Shown: positions 37,301 to 43,361 of the stretch, in pieces
Layout: each line of letters starts with the position of its first letter
Numbering within the stretch: position 1 is the stretch's first letter
DNA from: Sphingomonas qomolangmaensis
GTDB taxonomy: Bacteria; Pseudomonadota; Alphaproteobacteria; Sphingomonadales; Sphingomonadaceae
Reading direction: 5' to 3'
Assembly: GCF_024496245.1 (NCBI RefSeq)
Contig: NZ_CP101740.1
Span: forward strand, 1,611,501 to 1,675,500
Length of the DNA stretch: 64,000 bases
The notes under the pieces: generated by a model
What the model saw: the letters and a program-made list of their open reading frames with translations, nothing else
Database searches by the model: none
Told to the model about the DNA's origin: nothing
Position numbers and translations under genes: made by a program

Positions 37301-37501
37301 TTGCGGCCGCTTCATGCTGGCGACCTGTGTTCGAACCGCGGCAATATCGCCGCGGCGGAGCCGGCACGTAGCGATCAACCCGAAGCGCGCGATGACCCGG
37401 ATCGGTGCCGGCACTCCGCCGCCCTCGCGCAGACGGACGATGACCGAGACCAGTTCATCCGGGCCACCTTCTTCCGCAAGTTCGAGCAGGGCGCTTTCCA
37501 C
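31364..37501 (-). CDS. Giant multidomain hydrolase: subtilase, peptidoglycan-binding, alpha/beta hydrolase, GH19-like, M15 peptidase
   Basis: 2045 residues. (1) Subtilase S8, about 90-580: Asp125 (VAHLDWGLDF), His200 (HGSHTMG), Asn267, Ser522 (SGTSMAAPYVAG). (2) Acidic low-complexity linker about 600-690, then Gly- and Pro-rich stretches to about 770. (3) Peptidoglycan-binding domain about 1030-1108. (4) Alpha/beta hydrolase-like domain about 1145-1390 with Ser1278 in TCHSGGGAA. (5) GH19/lysozyme-like domain about 1440-1770 with FRGRGIIQTTGRASY (1635-1649). (6) M15/VanY-type zinc peptidase at the C-terminus: His1924, Asp1931 (HALGRAMD), His2041 (DFMHFQL). No signal peptide or membrane helix was seen. 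It could be a polyprotein cut by its own subtilase, releasing wall-degrading modules; that is inference. It lies in the cluster 29012-41745. Confidence 0.9.
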   Translation of the reverse strand: MESALLELAEEGGPDELVSVIVRLREGGGVPAPIRVIARFGLIATCRLRRGDIAAVRTQVASMKRPQYYTPTPDTPTPDTAAENNAADDEEWSVEASSDVTFRAADVRRNGELPTGAGVVVAHLDWGLDFAHPAFRRPDGRTRLLALWDQGARYDAARPNHYGFGRIFTREEIDHALTAPDPRAALGYRWWTSDRGSGSHGSHTMGISSGAEYPGGLAGLASDADLIFVDLTTRTPQGPQPLGDSTDLIEGCDLVLRVAGDRPVVLNASLGRQAGQHDGQTLTEQALDAMLLEQPGRAMAMSCGNYFAKAAHASITLDPGEAHAFDLDLAVGSRPAEVDLWYKKGDAIDLSLTGPGGIAIAPVAGDGRADVIWQGRVVGRLHNRLNDPNNGDSQGSLFLYAGAPAGRWQLVGHGRAIGDGRLHVWIERDPAGAGRLRLADHAVDTATTLGTICNGYRTIAVAAYDAHRTDRAPGRFSSAGPTRDGRTARPGCSAPGVQVLSVRSMPRDGREAPPSSRMSGTSMAAPYVAGVIALMFAAAPRRLQIDETRAALFGTLEPVPATERTRLGAGYCDAVAAVKAARAIDTPTLISGAPPQEVKMEEDFDSSEDEDLACNADDESEAAAIEAIAQMTPSEADDAIGPVMEGDGDTAEGGKWDFEDGAADDGDGYRDDSDEVSGDGDDEAQGARPMRHGRRPRRGGGGGLPFQFQIPIGGSGGLGLAVPLGGRSSPFALSIPLSSPAPAPAPPAPAVPAIPVPMAATRPEEPAITTALDLPADPVVVATELAAESGELEQADSGCCAECDGDAAEDEATIAEAAAIEAIEASYATADFSEVDARYAGEQLMAAVGRADGTWRSSTEMLTGLSEAMGVEAGDAESLAPSLTALFNDVARGGDVRSLLGRRVRVLLRPGEPIGRTSPIRGDLLLRTVPGHGWTQLGFVAAPGFASGVRTLELGLRPESDPRTSPGRYVHVVELWPVRRGEDDRFARRVANAADLMLNDTMLLRLVAGDGNEAAESGDLEAGESALGPGARGPAVVELQRRLNALDAVRTRRGLMGLGDMPLQEDGSYGPRVRAAVLALQSLAPAGIVPRADGVVGAATWRALALLEATSAAVSPSPPLRTRAAPSSDSTESNGVAAGEIIEPRIALLTPHRGTPPDLVLRWNAMASLPERLDVLVHLHGFSGRGAAMRIDRDKLPNSGLDFVDPVNPASAGRSSPLLAILPRGNFYGGRSGMGYDFPALTTPGALGRLIALALARFAAATNTTIVQPGRLILTCHSGGGAALMRLLPHTDPDEVHCFDALYGAPTPLIRWAQARLGGASVQNAALRVLYRAGEGTAAHSRQVEQALAGITANDPALARRWRVEPVAAAHNEIPRRYGWRLLADPAVQLASGGNAPVRRGGAESELWEVPTEVGPTPPAGLSQSEVDALAAREFGSAAELEAYFASAGGFADWFNRMLSGQGPFTRGRGGALRVPTSAGARARFAGFWDRMATTYDRPRISLLEFSALVAIVLNETDGDFAGKTESSGRGGGGRTDARGRHPGLAYFFDRIELRPGHFKASYNHMSGGRTAGSLFDDAVFVRAHGALGGARELANRGSDFDGAWNSHYYPQAIFSTRENDPDTAFVRETDFYKFRGRGIIQTTGRASYLRHAAFIRGYRGPEPALQGLAARWSAASEQEICTISANTDWDQYFAVPETLGLGLRFHAGVSRYHHMSRQADVLNDVGVEQALGRSGSIYRMGRQISGSGGYGRGVYRDRVLGLMRAMLTLSAPAGASRPTPGTPAEPPRAPQELQHRPRPVSQRDGSRSDLHLGEVTAPDEAAARVQWEANPGIHGYFSRSFASYLEFAPLFARRGVADAAAYLAANITGLTFLGRRQMGHRGFVEPLRAAEAALQGQRLDPPVTSFGVLNIRRIAGNQTLSLHALGRAMDLNPRTNPHMRDPRDFLVIQAVTGTDLRRERTPARLRELSTQFQRDFTPAWASAQSMPDVVRALADRATRARLDRYASDGFCTLDPALIEALIAAGLGWGGGWVSSKDFMHFQLA

Positions 37502-37570
37502 GCTGTTCTCCTGTCGGCGACGCGCGCCGGGTGCGCGGACGTCGCGCTGGATCGCTTTGCAGCGCGGCGG

Positions 37571-38140
37571 TCAGGCCTTGGTCTGCCCCTTGTTACCTGC
37601 GGCCAGCAGTTCAAGTGCGCGATCGAGTCTCTGCTCCATCGCGCTCAACCGCTTGTCGATCACAGCCGTCACACCATCGAGGCCGGCCTTGAGTTCGGCT
37701 TCGGTCACCTGTTCCTCGTCTGCGACGGCAGCCGCCACCGGCGATTTGGCGACGTTGAGTTCGACCACCGCGCCCTCTGGCACCAGCTCGGTGGATGTAC
37801 CCGAGGGGGATTGGCGCAGCACCCGGCCGAGCAAGGCATCGTCGGTCGCGCGGTTGTAGCTGACTCGCCACTTCAGCTTCGCGCCCTCGAGCGTCTTGAC
37901 CGCTTCATCCTCGAGCTTGTTGACAACATCGGGCACCTTCACCAGCGCCGGCCCGATTTCGCCCGACGCCGCTGAGGCCCTGGACGCAACGCGCCGATTT
38001 TCGACCGCGACGATGGCGGGTGCCAACGCTAACGGTCCGTCGATGACGAGCGCGGCAGCGGTCATCGCGATGCTGTCCTCGGGGGAAAGGCCGCCCTCGC
38101 GGCACACCACGCTTGCCGCAAGCGGCATGAGAAAATCCAT
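37571..38140 (-). CDS. PASTA-domain protein
   Basis: 189 residues. One PASTA domain at about 68-132: VKVPDVVNKLEDEAVKTLEG, ending VLRQSPSGTSTELVPEGAVV then VELNVAKS. PASTA domains bind muropeptides or beta-lactams. A helical C-terminus (about 140-185) may oligomerise. No kinase domain and no membrane anchor, unlike most PASTA proteins. Position between the acidic proteins and the giant hydrolase suggests a role in targeting the cluster's products to peptidoglycan. Confidence 0.8.
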   Translation of the reverse strand: MDFLMPLAASVVCREGGLSPEDSIAMTAAALVIDGPLALAPAIVAVENRRVASRASAASGEIGPALVKVPDVVNKLEDEAVKTLEGAKLKWRVSYNRATDDALLGRVLRQSPSGTSTELVPEGAVVELNVAKSPVAAAVADEEQVTEAELKAGLDGVTAVIDKRLSAMEQRLDRALELLAAGNKGQTKA

Positions 38141-38165
38141 GTAAGCCTCCTCTTGCTAGCTGCGA

Positions 38166-38762
38166 TCAGGTCGTGCTTCCGAAGGCGTTGCTCGCGTACA
38201 GCAGTGCGCCGATCGCCACGAGGTTGTTGTTGCTACCCAAAATGCTGGAGCCGCCACCGCCGCCCGCTCCGCCGCCACCCATCAGGTCGGACCCGACCAG
38301 GTGGAGAAGGGGTGCCACCTGACCAATGCTCGATCCTGGCTTGGCGATCAGCGGAATCAGCGCCGACAGCGTCTGCGTGGTCTTGAGATCGCCGCGCAGC
38401 TTATCGACCTGCTTGCGCGTCGCAGCCTGGAAACGGTCTTGGTCGGCGATCGCGGTGCGTACGCGGCCATCGAGCGTCTTGATGCCGGTGGCGTTGGCGC
38501 GCACTTCGACCCGGACCCGCGCCAGCGCGGCTTCGAGCTGGGCCTGTGTCACTGGTCCGGCCGCGCCGCCACCGCCGGGCCGCGGACGGAAGGTGTTTCC
38601 ACCGCGCGCGGTGGGCACCGGGCGGGCGGGGGGGCGCCGGCGCCGGCGCGATTCGAGGCTTTCGCCTTCGTCCTCACCGTCGCTCCAATCGAACACACTG
38701 TCGGGCCAGCTTTCGCCCTCGATGTTTTCGAAGACGCTGGTGTCATAATCGTAGCTCATCAT
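38166..38762 (-). CDS. Acidic-headed, Gly-tailed protein of unknown function
   Basis: 198 residues from ATG 38762, overlapping the upstream stop (ATGA). Three parts: an acidic N-terminus (SVFENIEGESWPDSVFDWSD), an Arg/Pro-rich patch (LESRRRRRPPARPVP), a coiled-coil-like helix (about 75-135) and a Gly-rich, weakly hydrophobic C-terminus (MGGGGAGGGGGSSILG). I do not recognise a family. The layout resembles a structural or scaffold protein more than an enzyme. Confidence 0.7.
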   Translation of the reverse strand: MMSYDYDTSVFENIEGESWPDSVFDWSDGEDEGESLESRRRRRPPARPVPTARGGNTFRPRPGGGGAAGPVTQAQLEAALARVRVEVRANATGIKTLDGRVRTAIADQDRFQAATRKQVDKLRGDLKTTQTLSALIPLIAKPGSSIGQVAPLLHLVGSDLMGGGGAGGGGGSSILGSNNNLVAIGALLYASNAFGSTT

Positions 38763-39337
38763 GAGGCTCCCATCGTGGAGGTGGTTGGCATCGTCGGCGC
38801 GGCGGGTCGCGGCCATGTTTTGCGGCGCGCCGCGCGCCGCAGCGCACCCCGCACGCGCTCGACCGCGGGCATCACATAGCGTGCGAACTCGGCGGCCTCT
38901 GGCGCGCGTGCGCCGGGCCGTCCCGCGCCGTGGCAGGTTTCGCACAGCAGGTTGTCGCCGAAACAGGCGGAGCAGGCACCCAATGCAGCCGCCAGGTCCT
39001 CCAGGCGCTCGGCGCAAACCGCCTGCGCATCGAAAAGCCTTTGGGCAGTTGCCGCGAGTTCGGCGACCGCTTCGGCCTGTTCCTCCCGCACCTCTGCCAT
39101 CAATTCCTCGCGGAGCGCCGTATTGGCGTCCTCGCCTTGGTCGTCGATCAGCTTCATGATCATGTCGATCTGCGGACCGCCGGCGCCACCCGCCAGCGCA
39201 GCCAACATCGCCTTGCGCGGGTCGCCCGCCCCCCCCCGGATCGCGTCGAGCAGCGCCATCGTTGGTGCCCCCGTCTCGGCGGTGCTATTGTCGGCGACCG
39301 TATCCAAGGGTTCGAGGAGGTCGGCCTCACCAGCCAT
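38759..39337 (-). CDS. Helical protein with CxxC pairs, unknown function
   Basis: 192 residues from ATG 39337; the longer open frame lies inside the upstream gene. A long acidic helix (about 60-115) is followed by a zinc-ribbon-like segment ACSACFGDNLLCETCHGAG with two CxxC pairs, similar in spacing to one DnaJ zinc repeat, and a basic C-terminus. It overlaps the upstream gene by 11 bases and the downstream gene by 4, so it is co-translated in the cluster. Confidence 0.7.
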   Translation of the reverse strand: MAGEADLLEPLDTVADNSTAETGAPTMALLDAIRGGAGDPRKAMLAALAGGAGGPQIDMIMKLIDDQGEDANTALREELMAEVREEQAEAVAELAATAQRLFDAQAVCAERLEDLAAALGACSACFGDNLLCETCHGAGRPGARAPEAAEFARYVMPAVERVRGALRRAARRKTWPRPAAPTMPTTSTMGAS

Positions 39338-40508
39338 GACGCGTCTCCGATTCCAGCGCGAATTCGATCGCTGCAGCATCGGCCAAGTCGAGTGCGTCGT
39401 AATATTCGCCGTCCGCGTCGTAAAATTCGCCATCACCGTCTTGGCTATCGCCGTCGCTCGGCCACGACTGATGTTCCAACGTGTCGATCAGCCGCTCGGC
39501 CTGCGCATCGTTCATCAAGTCCCACAACCGGGCGGCGCGATCCTCGGCGCTGGCCGGATCGCCGTAAAACGCCCCTTCCGCATCGGCCATGAAAGCCATG
39601 GCTTCGCCCTCGCTTTCGCCTTCCCGAGCCGCCGCACCGCCGGCCTGTTGCGCAAGGTGCGTCAGCAGCTGGGCGAAGGCGCTGGTAGGAACGGGCACCT
39701 GTTGCGGGCCCATCGGGATGCTCGGGCGGCCCATCGCCCCCAGTTGCAATGCAGCCAGCGCCTGCTGGGTTTCGGGTCGCCGCAACGCGCTTGCCAGCTG
39801 GCCGGGGCCACTCGCGCCGCCGAAGAGTTGCCCGAGCGCACCGGCAGCCTGGGGCGACCGCAACAGGCCGGCGACCTGCGACATCGCGTTACCCCCCATC
39901 GCTGCACCACGCCCCATCGCTGCACCACGCCCCATCGCCCCGCCGCCCATCGCGCTGCCGAGGGCGCCGGCGGCAATTTGGCCGACCTGGCCGGCGATCT
40001 GTCCGAAATCGGCGCCGCCGCGGCCGCGCGCAAGCCCTCCCAGACCGCTGACAACCGATCCGACGGCACCACCCGCGCGTCCCATCGGGGAGAATTGGCC
40101 GACCATCTGGGTCACGCCGGTCATCGCTTGGCCAACCTGACGCGCCGCCCCCGACCCGTAGCGGCTTAGTCCGGCACCGGCGCCGCCGACAGCGGCGCCC
40201 GCAATAATGCCCGGGATGCCCGCGGCGGACCCCGACATCGCACCTTGGATCACGCCGCCGCCGACATGCGCGACTGCCGGGGCGGCGCGCTGCGCGAAGC
40301 GGCCGACGTCGCGGGCTGCAGAGGAAAATGCTCGGCCGATTCCGTCGAACACGCCTTCGAGGTCGGCATCGATCGCCTCGGCGAAACCTTCGCCGAACGC
40401 CGAATCGACGTGCTCGCGCAACGCATATGTCGGCAGTGCCGCCAGCGATGGGTCGACGACTTCGCGCAAGTAGCGCAGGTCATGTTCCTGGTCGCCTTGG
40501 ACGGTCAT
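39327..40508 (-). CDS. Gly/Ala/Met-rich protein with acidic tail, unknown function
   Basis: 393 residues. The N-terminus (about 1-60) is charged (DLRYLREVVDPSLAALP). The centre (about 75-260) is Gly/Ala-rich with hydrophobic glycine-zipper-like stretches (IPGIIAGAAVGGAGAGLS) and a short duplicated unit GAAMGR. The C-terminus is strongly acidic (SWPSDGDSQDGDGEFYDADG). Glycine-zipper segments can associate with membranes or assemble. The SWPSDGD/YDA tail echoes the acidic SWPDSVFDWSDGED segment of the protein at 38166-38762, which hints at a shared tag. No family recognised. Confidence 0.7.
   Translation of the reverse strand: MTVQGDQEHDLRYLREVVDPSLAALPTYALREHVDSAFGEGFAEAIDADLEGVFDGIGRAFSSAARDVGRFAQRAAPAVAHVGGGVIQGAMSGSAAGIPGIIAGAAVGGAGAGLSRYGSGAARQVGQAMTGVTQMVGQFSPMGRAGGAVGSVVSGLGGLARGRGGADFGQIAGQVGQIAAGALGSAMGGGAMGRGAAMGRGAAMGGNAMSQVAGLLRSPQAAGALGQLFGGASGPGQLASALRRPETQQALAALQLGAMGRPSIPMGPQQVPVPTSAFAQLLTHLAQQAGGAAAREGESEGEAMAFMADAEGAFYGDPASAEDRAARLWDLMNDAQAERLIDTLEHQSWPSDGDSQDGDGEFYDADGEYYDALDLADAAAIEFALESETRHGW
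39894..39929 (-). repeat. Exact 18-base tandem duplication in coding sequence
   Basis: The unit CCCCATCGCTGCACCACG occurs twice in direct succession, encoding two GAAMGR units in the Gly-rich protein. An imperfect third unit follows. Suggests recent repeat-length change. Confidence 0.8.
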
Positions 40509-40532
40509 CGCGCTGCTCCCAGAAGGCCGAGC

Positions 40533-40787
40533 CTAGTTGTGCGTGCCGCCGGGGTGCGTCGCATCAGCGACGTCGCAATCTGCCAGCGCTTGCTCGAGCA
40601 GCGCCTGCAACCCGGCCATCGACCGAAAGGCGCCGATCGCGGGACCGCCCAGCCGCGTGAGCGTTCCGCGCATCGGCCCTGTCTCGCTGCCGCTAGGCTC
40701 AAACCAGATGCGAACGACGAATATCCGCGTGCGCTGCGGAACCGGCCTGTTGCTATCATTTTCGTGCCATTCATTGCCACGTTCCAT
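40533..40787 (-). CDS. Small protein of unknown function
   Basis: 84 residues if the ATG at 40787 is used; an upstream ATG at 40832 would add 15. The core RIFVVRIWFEPSGSETGPMR then GAFRSMAGLQALLEQAL fits a widespread short pattern (FxVRxWxEPS..RGxxxx..FRxLxxLLxFL) seen in small bacterial proteins of unknown role. It lies between the SARP regulator and the Gly-rich protein, on the same strand. Confidence 0.6.
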   Translation of the reverse strand: MERGNEWHENDSNRPVPQRTRIFVVRIWFEPSGSETGPMRGTLTRLGGPAIGAFRSMAGLQALLEQALADCDVADATHPGGTHN

Positions 40788-40875
40788 GCGCTGTTCCGGC
40801 TCGGGATCTCCGAGTCGCATGCATCTTGGCATGCGCCGGTCACCGCATCGTCACCCGCGCATCACGGCACCGTCT

Positions 40876-41745
40876 CTACGGCACCGGCTCCGGCTTCGAA
40901 GCGCGGATCGCGGCGTCGATAGACCCGATCGCTTCGACCAGTGTGGCGCGGGTAGCCACCAGTGCCGTCAACGCTGAACCAACTTGCCTGATCGGCGGCG
41001 GCGCAGGGGGGCGCGCATCTGCCAATGCCCGCGCCAGCGCAGTTGTCTCGGGCATTGGATCCACCGCGAGTTCACGTCCGAGAACTTCGATGCACCGCCG
41101 ATATTGCTGCAGCGCGAGCGCTCGATTGCCCGTTGCGGCATAAGCCTTCATCAAAAGGCGGTGCCCGTCCTCCCGCAACGGCTCGATCGCGCAAAGCAAG
41201 CGCGCCGCCCCCACCGCTGCCTCCCAATTGCCATCCTCGGCTTCGATCGTCGCGAGGTCGTAGAGTGCGTCGAGCCGCAGGCACGCCAATCGCTCGCGCT
41301 CGAGCAACGCCCATTCGGCGAAACTCTCGCCGAGAAAGTGGCCGCGATACAGGCGCAGCCCCGCCCGCAGCAATTTCGCGCGCCCGGGTCGAGTCACCGA
41401 ATTGCGCTGATCGCGTGCGCGCATCACGCGCAACGCGAATGCCTCCGAGTCGATCCACGCATTTGGTGGCAAGCGCAGCGTATCACCTTCGGTCACCACC
41501 GGCGCGGCCCGATGCCGGGAAGCCTGCTTAAAGCGCCAGAGCGTGGTAGCCAAACAGTGACGCGCGCCGTTCTCATCTTTGTCGGGCCACAGTGCAGCGG
41601 CGAGCTGCGCGCGATTCGCACGATGCCCGGGACGACACAGAAGCAGCCCTATCAGCGACCAGCCCGATGCGGGCAGCTCGCACCTGCCCGAGCCGCTAAA
41701 ATGTAGCGAGGAGTCTCCCAATACCGAAATCGACCAGTTGGGCAA
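40876..41745 (-). CDS. AfsR/SARP-type transcriptional activator with BTAD domain
   Basis: 289 residues. Starts at TTG 41745; GAGGAG ends 8 bases upstream, which decides this start. The N-terminal winged helix (about 1-90: SGWSLIGLLLCRPGHRANRA then LWPDKDENGARHCLATTLWR) resembles OmpR/SARP DNA-binding domains. The C-terminal helical domain (about 95-245) is a BTAD/TPR fold: LDALYDLATIEAEDGNWEAA and LMKAYAATGNRALALQQYRR. No NB-ARC ATPase is fused. First gene of the co-directional cluster ending at 29012 and its likely activator. Confidence 0.88.
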   Translation of the reverse strand: MPNWSISVLGDSSLHFSGSGRCELPASGWSLIGLLLCRPGHRANRAQLAAALWPDKDENGARHCLATTLWRFKQASRHRAAPVVTEGDTLRLPPNAWIDSEAFALRVMRARDQRNSVTRPGRAKLLRAGLRLYRGHFLGESFAEWALLERERLACLRLDALYDLATIEAEDGNWEAAVGAARLLCAIEPLREDGHRLLMKAYAATGNRALALQQYRRCIEVLGRELAVDPMPETTALARALADARPPAPPPIRQVGSALTALVATRATLVEAIGSIDAAIRASKPEPVP

Positions 41746-42521
41746 TGCGACGACTCCTCGGCAGCCGGCGTAACATTTTCAAACAAAATATTGAACGAAT
41801 AAGCCGGATGTTAAAATCGAATCCGGTTCGCATTCGTTTACAGTTTAATTCTACAGCCAATAGATTTACTTTCCCACCACATACTTCGTCCCGGTGCACA
41901 ATGGAAGGCGTTAGCCTATGCTCATGACTGATGTTACATCGGAGATAGCGCGTTTGCCTGACAGTCTGCCTAGGAGAATTATATGATCTCCGCCGTATCG
42001 CGCTTAAGATTACCGCTATGCTAACGTTTGTGCGCACGTAAATGCGATCGCGGTGCATTGACTTCCGGATCGCGTCAGAGCCCGCCTCGAACCTCGAGTA
42101 CAACGAGCAATGCGGCTTAAGGATCACGGAGGCTGCAGCGTAGGTGCGATCGCCAAAAAGGCATTGCTGGGGTTCAGGCGACAGACCCGCGACGCTCCGC
42201 CGCACTGGCGGAGCGGCAGATCCTCTCGAGCTAGGCGGCCGCGAATTACCCGCGTACCTGCGCCATAGAAGGCAGTCTCACGCTTTCGGGTGGCCCCCTG
42301 AAGACTAGGTGGCGGAGAATGACAATCTCGAACTTGCGGTACTTGAGTACAGCATTACCGCTTGGTACCACTCGGTAATACGCCGGAGAATACGGCGGCA
42401 AAATCGGGTATCTTCGGTTTGCAGCTGGCTCTCTGCACTACCAAGTCTGCCGGAACCGTCGCGAATACGCGCCCGTTCTGGGGAAATCTCGTTTGATTTC
42501 AGATAGCTGGGACTAGTTGGC
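41746..42521. other. AT-richer intergenic region with IS6 scrap
   Basis: No gene supported; a long minus-strand open frame at 41696-42205 has no family resemblance. The stretch 41760-42010 is clearly lower in GC than its surroundings and would hold the SARP promoter. An IS6 transposase tail lies at 42184-42243. Confidence 0.4.
42184..42243 (+). mobile_element. IS6-family transposase C-terminal scrap
   Basis: On the plus strand the bases encode RSAALAERQILSS and a stop, matching the last residues of the IS6 transposase (RRSAALAEW..L..S). It is opposite in orientation to the neighbouring IS copy, showing yet another past insertion. Confidence 0.55.
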
Positions 42522-43361
42522 GGTGCTGTCAGTCTAACGCGAACCGCTCTCCACACGATGGACTCCGATCTTTGAGCGCGGCCGCCTAGCTGGCCAGGAG
42601 CTACCACTCCGCCAGTGCGGCGGAGCGTCGTTCGCGATAGGTTTGTCGATCGACGAGGTGACGTTCCAGGCTGAAGTGGTTGTGGACGTTGGCGTGAACC
42701 GAGGCGAATTTTTGCAGGGTCTTCATCTGCCTGAAGCGGAGCATCGCCCGCTCTCGTCGTCGGAATGGCAGATGCGAATTCTCCACCCGGTTGTTGGCCC
42801 AGCGTCCCACTTCCTGGCGATCGCGGCAGCCGAGCTCGTTCATTGCCGCGCCATAACTGCGCAGGCCGTCGGTGGTGATCGCTGCTGGTGAACCGTGGCG
42901 CTTGAGCGCCTTCTGCATGAAGCGCAGCGCTGCGTCCTTGTCTCGGGTCTTGGTGACGTAGCTTTCGAGAACCTCGCCCTCGTGGTCGACCGCTCGCCAG
43001 AGGTAGACCATCTCGCCGTTGAGCTTCACTTACATCTCGTCCAGGTGCCAGCGCCAGTGTCGAAAGCCCCGCATTTGGCTGACCCGCTGACGCCGGATGT
43101 CACCGGCGAACATTGGGCCGAACCGGTTCCACCACATCCGCACTGTCTCATGGCAGATCTCGATGCCGCGCTCGAAAAGCAGGTCCTCGACGTTCCGCAA
43201 CGACAGCGGAAACCGCACGTACATCATCACCACCAAGCGGACCACCTCGGGCGACGAATTGAAACGGCGGAACGGGCTAGGCGGCAAGGCGCGGGATTTG
43301 CGGCTCATGAATGCCGCCTATCACCCTTCTACCAACGCTGCCACGTTGGTCTGACAATGCC
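42522..43361 (-). mobile_element. IS6-family insertion sequence (copy 3), 840 bases
   Basis: Same length as copy 2. Left inverted repeat GGTGCTGTCAGTCTAACGCG; right end (complement) GGCATTGTCAGACCAACGTG. Same orientation as copy 2. Flanking 8-mers differ (TAGTTGGC and CTCGCAGG). Its right end cuts directly into an HlyD-type gene. Confidence 0.9.
42601..43308 (-). pseudogene. IS6 transposase disrupted by two nonsense codons
   Basis: Compared with the intact gene at 27923-28645, the Tyr codon TAC after WRWHLDEM is TAA (43030-43032), directly after the first catalytic Asp, and the Gln codon CAG in AEWQ is TAG (42601-42603), removing the last residues. Everything else stays in frame. The element cannot move by its own transposase but could be mobilised by copy 2. 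Confidence 0.88.

Noticed and set aside
39890..39940. Possible CRISPR-like or long tandem array
   Set aside because: Only two exact 18-base units without spacers, inside a coding sequence.
41696..42205. 170-residue minus-strand open frame upstream of the SARP gene
   Set aside because: Overlaps the SARP start, lies in AT-richer DNA, has no RBS or recognisable pattern.
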